The notes under the pieces were generated by a model, which did no database searches, was not told the origin of the DNA, and saw only the letters and a list, made by a program, of their open reading frames with translations. This document shows, one piece after another, positions 1-9,366 of a stretch of DNA of 64,000 nt (positions are counted from its first letter, which is position 1; every line of letters begins with the position of its first letter). The position numbers and the translations under genes are program-made. The DNA is from Blastococcus saxobsidens (GTDB lineage: Bacteria; Actinomycetota; Actinomycetes; Mycobacteriales; Geodermatophilaceae): assembly GCF_002938435.1 (NCBI RefSeq), contig NZ_POQT01000017.1, positions 22,498-86,497 on the forward strand, read 5' to 3'.

Positions 1-1065
1 GTCCTCATCGCGGTCACGGTGGTCCTCGACGCCGGCCCCGCGCTGGGCGGCTGGCGGGACCCGGTGGTGCGCGGGCTCGGCCTGGCGCTGATCGCGACCG
101 TCGGCTGGCTGCTGGCCGTCGCGGTCCACGTGGTCGCGGACGCGGCGCTGGCCCGCTACGACGTGGACGTCGTCGACAACCGGCACGCCCGCCGGGTGCG
201 CACGCAGATCTCGCTGCTGCGCCGGCTGGCGGTCGTCGTCGTGGGGCTGCTGACCGTCGCGGCCATGCTGCTGACCTTCCCGTCCGCCCGGGCGGCCGGT
301 GCCAGCATCCTGGCCAGCGCCGGGGTCATCTCGATCGTCGCCGGCCTGGCCGCCCAGACCTCCCTGGCCAACGTCTTCGCCGGGCTGCAGCTGGCCTTCA
401 CCGACGCCATCCGGGTGGACGACGTCGTCGTCGTGGAGGAGGAGTGGGGACGGATCGAGGAGATCACCCTCACCTACGTCGTCGTCCACATCTGGGACGA
501 CCGCCGGCTGGTGCTGCCCTCCACCTACTTCACGACCACCCCCTTCGAGAACTGGACCCGCAAGGAGTCCGCGGTGCTCGGGTCGGTGGAGCTGGACGTG
601 GACTGGACGACGCCGTTCGACGACATGCGCACCGAGCTGCACCGGCTGCTGGAGGACGAGGGCGGCCGGGGGCCGGAGCTGTGGGACGGCCGGGTGGGCG
701 TGCTCCAGGTGACCGACGCGGTCGGCTCGGTGGTGCGGGCGCGCGTGCTGGTCAGCGCCCAGGACGCCGGGACGCTGTTCGACCTGCGCTGCCACGTGCG
801 CGAGCAGCTGGTGGGCTGGCTGCAGCGCGAGCACCCCGAGGGGCTGCCGAGGGTGCGGGTCGAGGGGGCCGGGGCCGCCCCGGCCTCCGCCCGCGGAGAT
901 CGGCGGGCCCCGGCGCAGTCGGCGACCGACAGCTCGTTGTTCACCGGCAGCAGCGAGGCGCTGGAGCGCTCGCGGGCCTTCGCCGGACCGAACCAGGAGG
1001 AGGTCGCCGACCGCGACACGACCCCCGGACCTCCGGACGACGACCGCCCCGCACGCGGCAGCTGA
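1..1065 (+). CDS. MscS-family mechanosensitive channel, 5' partial
   Basis: Small-conductance mechanosensitive channel family, a membrane pore that vents solutes under hypo-osmotic shock. The frame is already open at base 1, so the N-terminus lies outside; 354 residues are visible. Two hydrophobic segments (about residues 24-47 and 78-95) precede the Gly/Ala-rich pore helix (ASAGVISIVAGLAAQ) and the beta domain that follows it (ANVFAGLQLAFTDAIRVDD, then FENWTRKE). This order is typical of the family. The last 60-70 residues are polar and look disordered. The gene ends 33 bases before eno, which appears to have its own promoter. Family is clear; the gated solute is unknown. Confidence 0.88.
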   Translation, partial: VLIAVTVVLDAGPALGGWRDPVVRGLGLALIATVGWLLAVAVHVVADAALARYDVDVVDNRHARRVRTQISLLRRLAVVVVGLLTVAAMLLTFPSARAAGASILASAGVISIVAGLAAQTSLANVFAGLQLAFTDAIRVDDVVVVEEEWGRIEEITLTYVVVHIWDDRRLVLPSTYFTTTPFENWTRKESAVLGSVELDVDWTTPFDDMRTELHRLLEDEGGRGPELWDGRVGVLQVTDAVGSVVRARVLVSAQDAGTLFDLRCHVREQLVGWLQREHPEGLPRVRVEGAGAAPASARGDRRAPAQSATDSSLFTGSSEALERSRAFAGPNQEEVADRDTTPGPPDDDRPARGS

Positions 1066-2376
<1,311 letters not shown>

Positions 2377-2386
2377 GCAGGGGCGG

Positions 2387-2995
2387 ATGAGCAGCGTTCG
2401 GGGTCGGCGGGGCGGGCCCGCGGCCGACGGACGGCGCGCGACCGGCCGGGTCCCGCGGGTGCACACCACCCGGCCGGTGCGCACCGGCCTGCGGTCGGGC
2501 GCGTCCAGCCGCCCCGGGCAGCGGCGCACCGACCGCCGCCCCGAGCGCCGGCCGGCCGGGGCGTCGGCCCGCCGGCGGCCGCTGTTCACCGGGCGCGCCG
2601 TCCTGCTGGTCGGGCTCATCCTGGTGCTCGCGCTCACCCTGGCCGGCCCGATCCGCCAGTACCTCGCCGGTCAGGCGGAGCTGGCGCAGCTGGCCGCGGA
2701 GGGGCGCGAGCTGGACCTGCGTGCCGCCGACCTGGAGGCGCAGCTGGACCGCCAGTCCGACCCCGCCTACGCCGAGCGGCAGGCGCGGGAACGGCTCGCG
2801 TACGTGCTCCCCGGCGACCGGCTGGTCATCGTGGTCGACGGCGAGGCGGTCGAGGGCGACGCGGGGACCCTGGCCGCGGCGGCCCGGCAGCTCGAACCGC
2901 GGCCCTGGTACGAGGGGCTCATGGAGTCGGTGGCCACCGCCGACGGCGACGACGAGGCGGACGACGAGCCGCGCAACGGAGGAACGGGCGAGTGA
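2387..2995 (+). CDS. ftsB: FtsB/DivIC-family cell division protein
   Basis: Septum formation initiator family, a bitopic membrane protein of the FtsB/FtsL/FtsQ divisome subcomplex. It has an Arg/Pro-rich cytoplasmic tail of about 64 residues, one membrane helix (AVLLVGLILVLALTLAG), then an extracytoplasmic coiled coil (ELAQLAAEGRELDLRAADLE) ending in the family signature ERLAYVLPGD. At 202 residues it is longer than E. coli FtsB because of both tails. It starts 10 bases after eno and ends one base before the DUF501 gene, so the block is probably one transcript. The C-terminal acidic tail is not conserved as far as I can judge. Confidence 0.9.
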   Translation: MSSVRGRRGGPAADGRRATGRVPRVHTTRPVRTGLRSGASSRPGQRRTDRRPERRPAGASARRRPLFTGRAVLLVGLILVLALTLAGPIRQYLAGQAELAQLAAEGRELDLRAADLEAQLDRQSDPAYAERQARERLAYVLPGDRLVIVVDGEAVEGDAGTLAAAARQLEPRPWYEGLMESVATADGDDEADDEPRNGGTGE

Positions 2996-2996
2996 G

Positions 2997-3566
2997 ATGA
3001 AGGACCCCACTGCCCCCCAGACCTCGCCCGCTCGGCCCGGGCCCCTGCAGCGGGGCCGTTCCAGCCCCGTCAGCGAGGAGGACCGCGAGATCGTCGCCCG
3101 ACAGCTCGGCCGCCCCCCGCGGGCGCTGGTCGCCGTCGCGCACCGCTGCCCGTGCGGGCAGCCCGACGTCGTGGAGACCGCCCCGCGGCTGGAGGACGGC
3201 ACCCCGTTCCCCACGATGTACTACCTGACCTGCCCCCGGGCGTCGGCCGCCGCGAGCCGGCTGGAATCCGCCGGCCGGATGCGCGAGTGGCAGGAGGAGC
3301 TCGGCACCGATCCGGAGCTGGCGGCCGGTTACCGCGCGGCGCACGAGTCCTACCTGGCCGCCCGCGACGCCAAGGACGTGCTGCCGACCCGGGCCACCGC
3401 CGGTGGCATGCCCGATCGCGTCAAGTGCCTGCACGCCCTGGCGGGGCACGCGCTTGCCGCCGGCCGCGGGGTGAACCCGATCGGTGACCGCGCGGTCGAC
3501 GGGATGGGGGAGTGGTGGGCCAAGGGCCCGTGCGCCCTGCCCGAGGGGCCCGGGGACCGGGCATGA
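2997..3566 (+). CDS. DUF501 domain-containing protein
   Basis: A 189-residue protein of the DUF501 family, whose function is unknown. Family signatures are the Cys pair in HRCPCGQPDVVET, TMYYLTCPRA, and the C-terminal DRVKCLHALAGHALA followed by NPIGD. The conserved Cys and His residues suggest metal binding, which is inference. The ATG at 2997 lies one base after the ftsB stop. The stop overlaps the ppx start as ATGA, implying coupled translation. Linkage to eno, ftsB and ppx is conserved in actinobacteria and is the main clue to a housekeeping role. Confidence 0.9.
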   Translation: MKDPTAPQTSPARPGPLQRGRSSPVSEEDREIVARQLGRPPRALVAVAHRCPCGQPDVVETAPRLEDGTPFPTMYYLTCPRASAAASRLESAGRMREWQEELGTDPELAAGYRAAHESYLAARDAKDVLPTRATAGGMPDRVKCLHALAGHALAAGRGVNPIGDRAVDGMGEWWAKGPCALPEGPGDRA

Positions 3567-4513
3567 CCCGGGTCGCCGCCATCGACTGCGGCACCAACTC
3601 GATCCGCCTGCTGGTCGCCGACGTGCCGGCCGAGGGCGGGCACACCGACCTGCTGCGCCGCATGGAGGTGGTGCGCCTGGGTCAGGGGGTCGACGCCACC
3701 GGCCGCCTGGCGCCCGAGGCCATCGAGCGCACGCGGGTGGTCCTGGCCGAGTACGCCGCGGCCGCCCGCGACCTCGGCGCCGCCGACGTCCGCATGGTCG
3801 CCACCAGCGCCACCCGCGACGCCGCCAACCGCGCCGACTTCGAGGGCATGGTGCGCAGCACCCTCGGCCGCACGCCCGACGTGGTCACCGGCCGGGAGGA
3901 GGCGGAGCTGTCCTTCCTCGGCGCCACGGGGTCGGTCGACGCCGCGGCCGCCGGCCACGGGCTGCGGCCACCCGAGGCCCCGTACCTGGTGGTGGACATC
4001 GGCGGCGGGTCGACGGAGTTCGTGCTGGGCGACGCCGCGGGCGTGACGGCCGCGCGGTCGGTCGACATCGGCTGCGTCCGGCTCACCGAGCGGCACCTGC
4101 GCGACGACCCGCCGACCAACGAGCAGATCGCGCTCGCCGAGCGGGACATCCGCGCGGCGCTGGCCGACGTCGCCGCCGCGGTCCCCGTCGGCCGGGCCGC
4201 GAGCCTGGTCGGGCTGGCCGGCTCGGTGACCACCGTGGCCGCGCTCGCCCTCGACCTGCCCACCTACGACTCCGACGCGATCCACGGCTCCCGGATCCCC
4301 GTCGCCGACGTGCGCCGGATCTCCGCGGACCTGCTCGCCGCCACCCGTGCCCGCCGGGCCGCCTCGCCGGTGATGCACCCGGGCCGGGTCGACGTCATCG
4401 GTGCCGGGGCGCTGATCCTCCGGGTGCTCATGGACGAGTTCGGCCTGCCCGAGGTGACGGTCAGCGAGCACGACATCCTCGACGGCATCGCGCTGCGGCT
4501 CGCCCGCGGCTGA
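3563..4513 (+). CDS. ppx: Ppx/GppA-family exopolyphosphatase
   Basis: Phosphatase of the ASKHA fold that removes terminal phosphates from polyphosphate or pppGpp. 316 residues. Family motifs are the first phosphate loop AAIDCGTNSIRLLVAD at the N-terminus, ATSATRDAANR, GREEAELSFLGA, and the second phosphate loop VVDIGGGSTEFVLG at about residues 143-156. It has only the short catalytic region, with no HD-type C-terminal domain, as in actinobacterial Ppx1. The start overlaps the DUF501 stop by ATGA. Sequence alone does not separate polyphosphatase from pppGpp phosphatase. Confidence 0.93.
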   Translation: MTRVAAIDCGTNSIRLLVADVPAEGGHTDLLRRMEVVRLGQGVDATGRLAPEAIERTRVVLAEYAAAARDLGAADVRMVATSATRDAANRADFEGMVRSTLGRTPDVVTGREEAELSFLGATGSVDAAAAGHGLRPPEAPYLVVDIGGGSTEFVLGDAAGVTAARSVDIGCVRLTERHLRDDPPTNEQIALAERDIRAALADVAAAVPVGRAASLVGLAGSVTTVAALALDLPTYDSDAIHGSRIPVADVRRISADLLAATRARRAASPVMHPGRVDVIGAGALILRVLMDEFGLPEVTVSEHDILDGIALRLARG

Positions 4514-4575
4514 AGGACGCCGGTGCCCCCCACGACTCGCCCGTTCGCCGCGGAACCCTGCACCGGGGCCGTGCC

Positions 4576-5346
4576 GTGACCGCACGGGACGCGGGCGGTT
4601 TCCCGGTCACGCGGACCCCGGCCGGGGTCGTCCGGTCGGCCCGGAGCACCCCGGACCTGGCCGTCCTCGACACGCGGATCTCCGGTTGCTACGCCTGCCC
4701 CCGACTGGTCGCCTGGCGGGAGGAGGTCGCGCGGGTCAAGCGCGCGTCCTTCCGGGAGGAGGACTACTGGGGCCGGCCGGTGCCGGGCCTGGGCCCGGCC
4801 GATGCACGGATCGCCGTCGTCGGGCTGGCGCCGGCCGCGCACGGCGGGAACCGGACCGGACGGGTGTTCACCGGGGACCGCAGCGGCGACTGGATCTTCG
4901 CCGCCCTCTGGCGGGCGGGCCTGGCCAACCAGCCGACCTCCACGCACCTGGGGGACGGCCTCGAGCTCACCGACGTCCGGGTCGCCGCAGCCGTGCGCTG
5001 CGCGCCGCCGGCCAACGCCCCGACCCCGGAGGAGCGCGACACCTGCTCGCCGTGGCTGGCGCGGGAGCTGGAGCTCCTGCCGCGCCTGCGGGTGGTCGTC
5101 GTGCTCGGCGGGTTCGGCTGGACGGCGCTGTGGCCGGTGCTCGCCGCGGCCGGGTACGCCCTGCCCCGACCGCGGCCGGTCTTCGGGCACGGCGTCGAGG
5201 TGGCGCTGGAGGGGCCGCGCGGCCCGCTGACCCTGCTGGGCAGCTACCACGTCAGCCAGCAGAACACCTTCACCGGCAGGCTCACCGAGTCGATGCTCGA
5301 CGCCGTGCTCAGCCGGGCCACCGAGCTGGCGGCCCCGGGCGGCTGA
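4576..5346 (+). CDS. Uracil-DNA glycosylase, family 5 (UdgB type)
   Basis: DNA repair enzyme that excises uracil and possibly other deaminated bases. 256 residues. The Fe-S-type cysteines are seen in GCYACPRLVAWREEV. Motif 1 reads GLAPAAHGGNRTGR, the family 5 form that lacks the Asp/Asn of family 4. The C-terminal motif GSYHVSQQNTFTGR is present. The GTG at 4576 was chosen because upstream in-frame codons fall in ppx or in sequence with no family similarity. It follows ppx by 62 bases on the same strand. Confidence 0.9.
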   Translation: MTARDAGGFPVTRTPAGVVRSARSTPDLAVLDTRISGCYACPRLVAWREEVARVKRASFREEDYWGRPVPGLGPADARIAVVGLAPAAHGGNRTGRVFTGDRSGDWIFAALWRAGLANQPTSTHLGDGLELTDVRVAAAVRCAPPANAPTPEERDTCSPWLARELELLPRLRVVVVLGGFGWTALWPVLAAAGYALPRPRPVFGHGVEVALEGPRGPLTLLGSYHVSQQNTFTGRLTESMLDAVLSRATELAAPGG

Positions 5347-5350
5347 CCGG

Positions 5351-5820
5351 TCAGACCGCCTCCAGGTGTGCGGCCAGCGCCTCGCCCAGTGCGCGACAGC
5401 AGTCGTGGACTCGCAGACCGAGCCGGCCGAGACCTGGAAGACGTACCCATGCCGTCGAACCGGCGCAGGTCGACCGGCACGCCGGCGGCGCGGGCGCGAT
5501 CGGCGAGCCGCACGGCCTCCCCGAGCAGGATCTCGTCGCCGCCTGCACGACCAGCGGCGGGAGATAGGCGAGCTCGGCGGCGAGCGGGACCAGCTCGGGG
5601 CCGCGCAGGTCGCGACCGGGCGCGAAGTCGGCGGCGCAGCGGGCCAGCCACGCGGGCTGCAGCATCGGGTCGACCCGGTCGCCGGGCCGGTCGTCGCCGG
5701 AGAGGTCCAGCAACGGGGGGATGAGAGCGAGCGCGGCCGGCAGCGGGCTGCCCTCGTCGCGCAGCCGCAGGGCCGCGGTGAGGGCGAGCCAGCCGGTCCC
5801 GTCCTGCTGCGCCCGGCACC
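5351..5820 (-). pseudogene. Truncated, frameshifted alpha/beta hydrolase (fold-3 type)
   Basis: Pieces of a lipase/esterase-like alpha/beta hydrolase appear in three minus-strand frames. The first piece covers about 5820-5560 (WLALTAALRLRDEGSPLPAAL, then LLDLSGDDRPGDRVDPML). A second frame carries AGGDEILLGEAVRLADRA and VDLRRFDGM with the catalytic-acid region. The last parts switch frame again (VFQVSAG, then CCRALGEALAAHLEAV). The N-terminal half, with the oxyanion-hole and nucleophile motifs, is missing, and homology stops about 17 bases before the tRNA. The gene is dead. It converges with the uracil glycosylase gene. Confidence 0.8.
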
Positions 5821-5837
5821 GCTAGCGTTCCTCCAGC

Positions 5838-5911
5838 GCCCCCGTAGCCCAATCGGCAGAGGCAGGCCCCTTAAAAGGGTCCCAGTGTCGGTTCGAATCC
5901 GACCGGGGGCA
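5838..5911 (+). tRNA. tRNA with UAA anticodon, short variable arm
   Basis: A complete 74-base cloverleaf. The 7-bp acceptor stem is perfect (5838-5844 with 5904-5910) with discriminator A. The D arm has GG in its loop. The anticodon stem 5865-5869/5877-5881 closes the loop CTTAAAA, giving anticodon UAA at 5872-5874. A 5-base variable region follows, then T stem 5887-5891/5899-5903 with loop TTCGAAT. CCA is not encoded. UAA reads the Leu codon UUA, but bacterial tRNA-Leu normally has a long variable arm, so the amino acid identity is uncertain. Confidence 0.85.
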
Positions 5912-5926
5912 CGCGCCGGCTCGCCT

Positions 5927-5989
5927 GGGCGATTGCGCGCAGAAGCACCCCTCGGCGGCCCGATGGGGTCCTTTTCTGCGCAATCGCCC
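5927..5989. repeat. Imperfect inverted repeat downstream of the tRNA
   Basis: Arms at 5927-5944 and 5974-5989 are complementary over 16 bp, with a two-base bulge in the left arm. The inner bases also contain acccc/ggggt complementarity, so a long hairpin can form. It lies 15 bases after the tRNA and could terminate its transcript or be a REP-like element. No gene overlaps it. Confidence 0.65.
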
Positions 5990-6034
5990 GGGGGATCCAT
6001 TGTGAGCAACTGCACCGACCTCTTCGGGCGGAAA

Positions 6035-6053
6035 ACCGACCGATTCGGTCGGT
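6035..6053. promoter_or_regulatory. Probable TetR operator
   Basis: A perfect palindrome with 9-base arms (accgaccga and tcggtcggt) around one central base. It lies 18 bases before the TetR start codon and just upstream of its -10-like hexamer, so bound repressor would block the promoter. The size and symmetry fit a TetR dimer site. Autoregulation, and control of the MMPL gene that follows, are inferred. Confidence 0.7.
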
Positions 6054-6059
6054 CTCTCG

Positions 6060-6065
6060 TACCGT
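6060..6065 (+). promoter_or_regulatory. Candidate -10 element of the TetR/MMPL operon
   Basis: TACCGT ends six bases before the GTG start of the TetR gene. No Shine-Dalgarno sequence is visible, so a leaderless transcript is likely. The palindrome at 6035-6053 covers the -35 and spacer. Confidence 0.4.
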
Positions 6066-6071
6066 GGACGC

Positions 6072-6665
6072 GTGGCGCGACCGTTCCGGCAGCAGATCGA
6101 CGAGGGCATCCTCGATCGTGCCGCCGCGCTGTTCGCCCGCCGCGGCTTCGCGAAGACCTCGCTGCAGGACGTCGCCGACGCCGTGGGCCTGTCCAAGGCC
6201 GGGCTGCTGCACCACTTCCCGAGCAAGGACGCGCTCCACGAGGCCGTGCTGGCGCAGGCGGAGGCGAAGGCCCGCGGGGTGCTCGACGAGGTCGGGCCGC
6301 TGCCGTTCGGCGAGGCCCGCGACCGCCGCGCCGTCGACGTCGTCCTCGACGTCGCCCTCGCCCACCCCGGGCTCGTGGCGCTCATGCTCGCCCCGGTGCT
6401 GCAGGCCGACGCCGACCCCGGGGCGGGAAAGGGCGCCTCCGGGGCCGCGCTCGCGGCGTTCGGTGTCGACCTGGAGACGTCGGATCCCGAGCGCCTGGTG
6501 CGGGTGCTGGGCGCCCTCGGTGCGCTCGCCGTCCTGTCGCTCGCGGCCCACCACGAGGGCCAGACCACCGCGTGGCGGGCGCACGTCGCCGCCACCTGCT
6601 TCGACGCGCTCGGCCACCGCCGACCCGGCGCCGAACGTCCCAGCTCCGACCAGGTGGAGGCCTGA
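6072..6665 (+). CDS. TetR-family transcriptional regulator
   Basis: A 197-residue repressor. The N-terminal helix-turn-helix is clear: ILDRAAALFARRGFAKTSLQ, then VADAVGLSKAGLLHHF and PSKDALHEAVL (about residues 13-58). The C-terminal ligand-binding half is Ala/Leu-rich and not recognisable beyond the family. The gene is followed five bases later by an MMPL transporter, and a perfect 19-base palindrome lies at its promoter. It probably represses itself and the transporter until an effector binds. The effector is unknown. Confidence 0.9.
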   Translation: MARPFRQQIDEGILDRAAALFARRGFAKTSLQDVADAVGLSKAGLLHHFPSKDALHEAVLAQAEAKARGVLDEVGPLPFGEARDRRAVDVVLDVALAHPGLVALMLAPVLQADADPGAGKGASGAALAAFGVDLETSDPERLVRVLGALGALAVLSLAAHHEGQTTAWRAHVAATCFDALGHRRPGAERPSSDQVEA

Positions 6666-6670
6666 TCAGC

Positions 6671-8860
6671 ATGGCTCTTGCGTTGTCCCGACTCGGTGCC
6701 TTCTCGCACCGGCACCGGCTGGCAGTGGTCCTCGTCTGGCTCGTCGTCCTCGTCGCGGGCGGCGTCGGTGCGGTGACCCTGGCCGGTGAGACGTCGAGCA
6801 GGTTCGACATCCCGGGCCAGGAGTCCACGGTGGCCCTGGACCGGATCGGCGAGGAGTTCGGCGCCGGCAGCGAGGGCGCCACCGCGCGGGTCGTGGTGGT
6901 GGCCCCCGACGGCCAGACCGTCACGACGCCGGAGAACGCCGGTGCCCTCGGTGCGCTGGTGGCCGAGATCGGCGAGCTGCCCGGCGTCACCTCCGCCACC
7001 AACCCGCTGGACCCGGCGGCCCCCTCGGTGAACCGCGAGCAGACGACCGCCTACAGCACGGTCACCTTCGACGCCGCGCCCGGCGAGGTGACGCCGGCCC
7101 AGCAGGAGGCGCTGCTCGACGTGGTCGAGGGCGCCGGCGAGGGCGGTCTCACCGTCGAGGTGACCGGCGAGGCCACCCAGGAACCCCCGCACGTCGGCGG
7201 GCCGGCCGAGGCGATCGGCGTCGTCGTCGCGCTGCTCGTCCTGGCCGTCACCTACGGCGCGCTGGCCGTCGCCGGCATGAACCTGCTGTCGGCACTGGTC
7301 GGCGTCGGCATCGGCGTCATGGGCGTCACGATCGCCACCGGGTTCGTCGACCTGTCGTCCACGACCCCGACGCTGGCCGCGATGCTGGGCCTGGCCGTGG
7401 GCATCGACTACGCCCTCTTCATCATCACGCGCTACCGGCAGGAGCTGCGCCACGGTTCCGACGTCGGCACCGCGATCGCGACCGCCGTGGGCACCGCCGG
7501 CTCGGCCGTGGTCACCGCCGGGCTCACCGTGGTCATCGCGCTGGCCGGTCTGTTCGTCGTCGGCATCCCGTTCCTGACCCAGATGGGTGTGGCCGCGGCC
7601 GCGACCATCGTCGTCGCCGTCCTGGTCGCGCTCACCCTGGTGCCCGCCGCCCTCGGCTTCCTGGGCCTGCGTGCGCTGCCGCGCACGCAGCGCGGCGCCG
7701 CGGCCGACGGCGGCGGCGAGGCCGGCGGCCGTGGGTTCCTCCTCGGGTGGGCCGGCACGGTGACCCGCCGCCGCGTCGGCAGCCTGCTGCTCGCGGTGGT
7801 GGCTCTCGCCGTCATCTCCGTCCCGTTCTTCTCGATGCAGACGACCCTCGTGCAGATGCCGCCGGAGGGCAGCACCCAGGCGCGGGCCGACGACCTGCTC
7901 GCCCGGGGCTTCGGCGAGGGCTTCAACGGCCCGCTCACCGTGCTCTTCGAGGGTGACGGCGCGGCCGAGACGGCGGCCCGGGTAACCCCGGCCGTGGCCG
8001 AGCTCGACGACGTCGTCATCGTCACCCCGCCCATCCCCGACGCCGACGGGGACGCGGCGCTGCTCACCGTGATCCCGGAGTCGGGACCGACCGATCCCGC
8101 GACCGAGCAGCTCGTGGCCGACCTGCGGGCGGAGCTGACCGACCTCGACGGCGGCGTGCAGGCCTCCGTCACCGGCCAGACCGCCGTCAGCGTCGACGTC
8201 GCGCGCAGCCTGGACGACGCGCTGCCGGTGTACCTGACCCTCGTCGTCGGCCTGGCCCTGGTGCTGCTCGTGCTGGTCTTCCGCTCGATCCTGGTGCCGC
8301 TGGTCGGCGTCCTGGGCTTCCTGCTCACCATCGGCGCCTCGCTCGGCGCGACCGTCGCGGTCTTCCAGTGGGGCTGGCTGGCCGACGCGGTCAACCTCGA
8401 CTCGACCGGCCCGCTGATCAGCCTCACGCCCATCCTGGTGATCGGCATCCTGTTCGGCCTGGCGATGGACTACCAGATCTTCCTGGTGTCCCGGATGCAC
8501 GAGGCGCACAGCCACGGTGTCTCGCCGCTGGAGTCCATCCGCACCGGCTTCCGCCAGGCCGCCCCGGTGGTCGTCGCGGCCGCGCTGATCATGTCCTCGG
8601 TCTTCGCCGGCTTCGTCCCCGCCGGTGAGGCGACCATCAAGTCGATCGCCTTCGCGCTGGCGTCGGGCATCCTCTTCGACGCCTTCGTCGTCCGGATGGT
8701 CATCGTCCCGGCCGCGCTCGCCCTGCTGGGTGAGCGGGCCTGGTGGCTGCCCCGCTGGCTCCGGTGGCTGCCCGTCCTGGACGTGGAGGGCGCGGCGCTG
8801 GAGAAGGCGGCGGGCCGGCACGCCGAGCGGCCGGACCTGGTCGGCGCGACCCGCCGCTGA
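6671..8860 (+). CDS. MMPL/RND-family transporter
   Basis: A 729-residue membrane transporter of the MMPL type, usually an exporter of lipids or drugs driven by proton influx. It has one N-terminal helix (about residues 16-36), a first extracytoplasmic domain, five or six helices around residues 170-340 including the family motif GLAVGIDYALFIITRYR, then a second copy of the same plan ending with GLAMDYQIFLVSRMHE near residue 600. This gives about 12 membrane helices. The ATG at 6671 follows the TetR gene by five bases. Substrate is unknown; co-transcription with TetR suggests inducible export. Confidence 0.93.
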   Translation: MALALSRLGAFSHRHRLAVVLVWLVVLVAGGVGAVTLAGETSSRFDIPGQESTVALDRIGEEFGAGSEGATARVVVVAPDGQTVTTPENAGALGALVAEIGELPGVTSATNPLDPAAPSVNREQTTAYSTVTFDAAPGEVTPAQQEALLDVVEGAGEGGLTVEVTGEATQEPPHVGGPAEAIGVVVALLVLAVTYGALAVAGMNLLSALVGVGIGVMGVTIATGFVDLSSTTPTLAAMLGLAVGIDYALFIITRYRQELRHGSDVGTAIATAVGTAGSAVVTAGLTVVIALAGLFVVGIPFLTQMGVAAAATIVVAVLVALTLVPAALGFLGLRALPRTQRGAAADGGGEAGGRGFLLGWAGTVTRRRVGSLLLAVVALAVISVPFFSMQTTLVQMPPEGSTQARADDLLARGFGEGFNGPLTVLFEGDGAAETAARVTPAVAELDDVVIVTPPIPDADGDAALLTVIPESGPTDPATEQLVADLRAELTDLDGGVQASVTGQTAVSVDVARSLDDALPVYLTLVVGLALVLLVLVFRSILVPLVGVLGFLLTIGASLGATVAVFQWGWLADAVNLDSTGPLISLTPILVIGILFGLAMDYQIFLVSRMHEAHSHGVSPLESIRTGFRQAAPVVVAAALIMSSVFAGFVPAGEATIKSIAFALASGILFDAFVVRMVIVPAALALLGERAWWLPRWLRWLPVLDVEGAALEKAAGRHAERPDLVGATRR

Positions 8861-8923
8861 GCGTTCCCGGCCTTTCCCGGGCACGGTGGTTCGATCGCCG
8901 GCCGGAACGGGAACGGGCAGCCG

Positions 8924-9214
8924 GTGACGGCGGCGCGGGTGGCGGCGACCGGCCGGTGGGTCGATCCCGACGACGGGATCCGGTATCCCGCCGGTGAGGT
9001 CCACGGGTGGGAGCCCGGGCGGAACGAGACGGTCTGCGGCCTCTCCCTGAGCAGATCGGCCCTGGCGCGCTTCCCGCACGTGCCCTGGGCCGACGTCCAG
9101 CCCGAGTCCGGCCGGCACGCCGAGGAGGTGCGGTCGGTGTGCCGGCGCTGCCGCGCGGGCCTCGGCGGCCGCCGGGACGACCGCGGCTGGCAGCGCACCG
9201 ACCCCCGCCCCTGA
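8924..9214 (+). CDS. Small Cys/His hypothetical protein
   Basis: A 96-residue protein without a recognised domain. It has Cys at NETVCGLSL and a CRRC pair (VCRRCRAGL), with two His residues between (FPHVPW and GRHAEEV), an arrangement that could hold a zinc ion. The C-terminus is Arg-rich. No membrane segment or signal peptide. The GTG start at 8924 has no clear ribosome site. It lies alone between the MMPL gene and the Bax inhibitor gene. Composition and codon bias look like its neighbours, so it is probably real. Confidence 0.6.
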   Translation: MTAARVAATGRWVDPDDGIRYPAGEVHGWEPGRNETVCGLSLSRSALARFPHVPWADVQPESGRHAEEVRSVCRRCRAGLGGRRDDRGWQRTDPRP

Positions 9215-9366
9215 CCGCACACGGTGCGCACCGCCCCCCGTGCGCCACCCGCGCGGGGGATCGGTGCGGCTCCGTGGAACGCTTCAGGCGTGTCGGGCGT
9301 TGACCTGACCGAGTGGAGTGCAGGAAATTGACTCCACGACCGACGAGTCACCTCGAGGAGATGACG

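Noticed and set aside
5366..6670. N-terminal extension of the MMPL frame across the hydrolase remnant, tRNA and TetR gene
   Set aside because: The frame is open because of high GC only. It overlaps a perfect tRNA and a clear TetR gene, and the MMPL homology begins at 6671.
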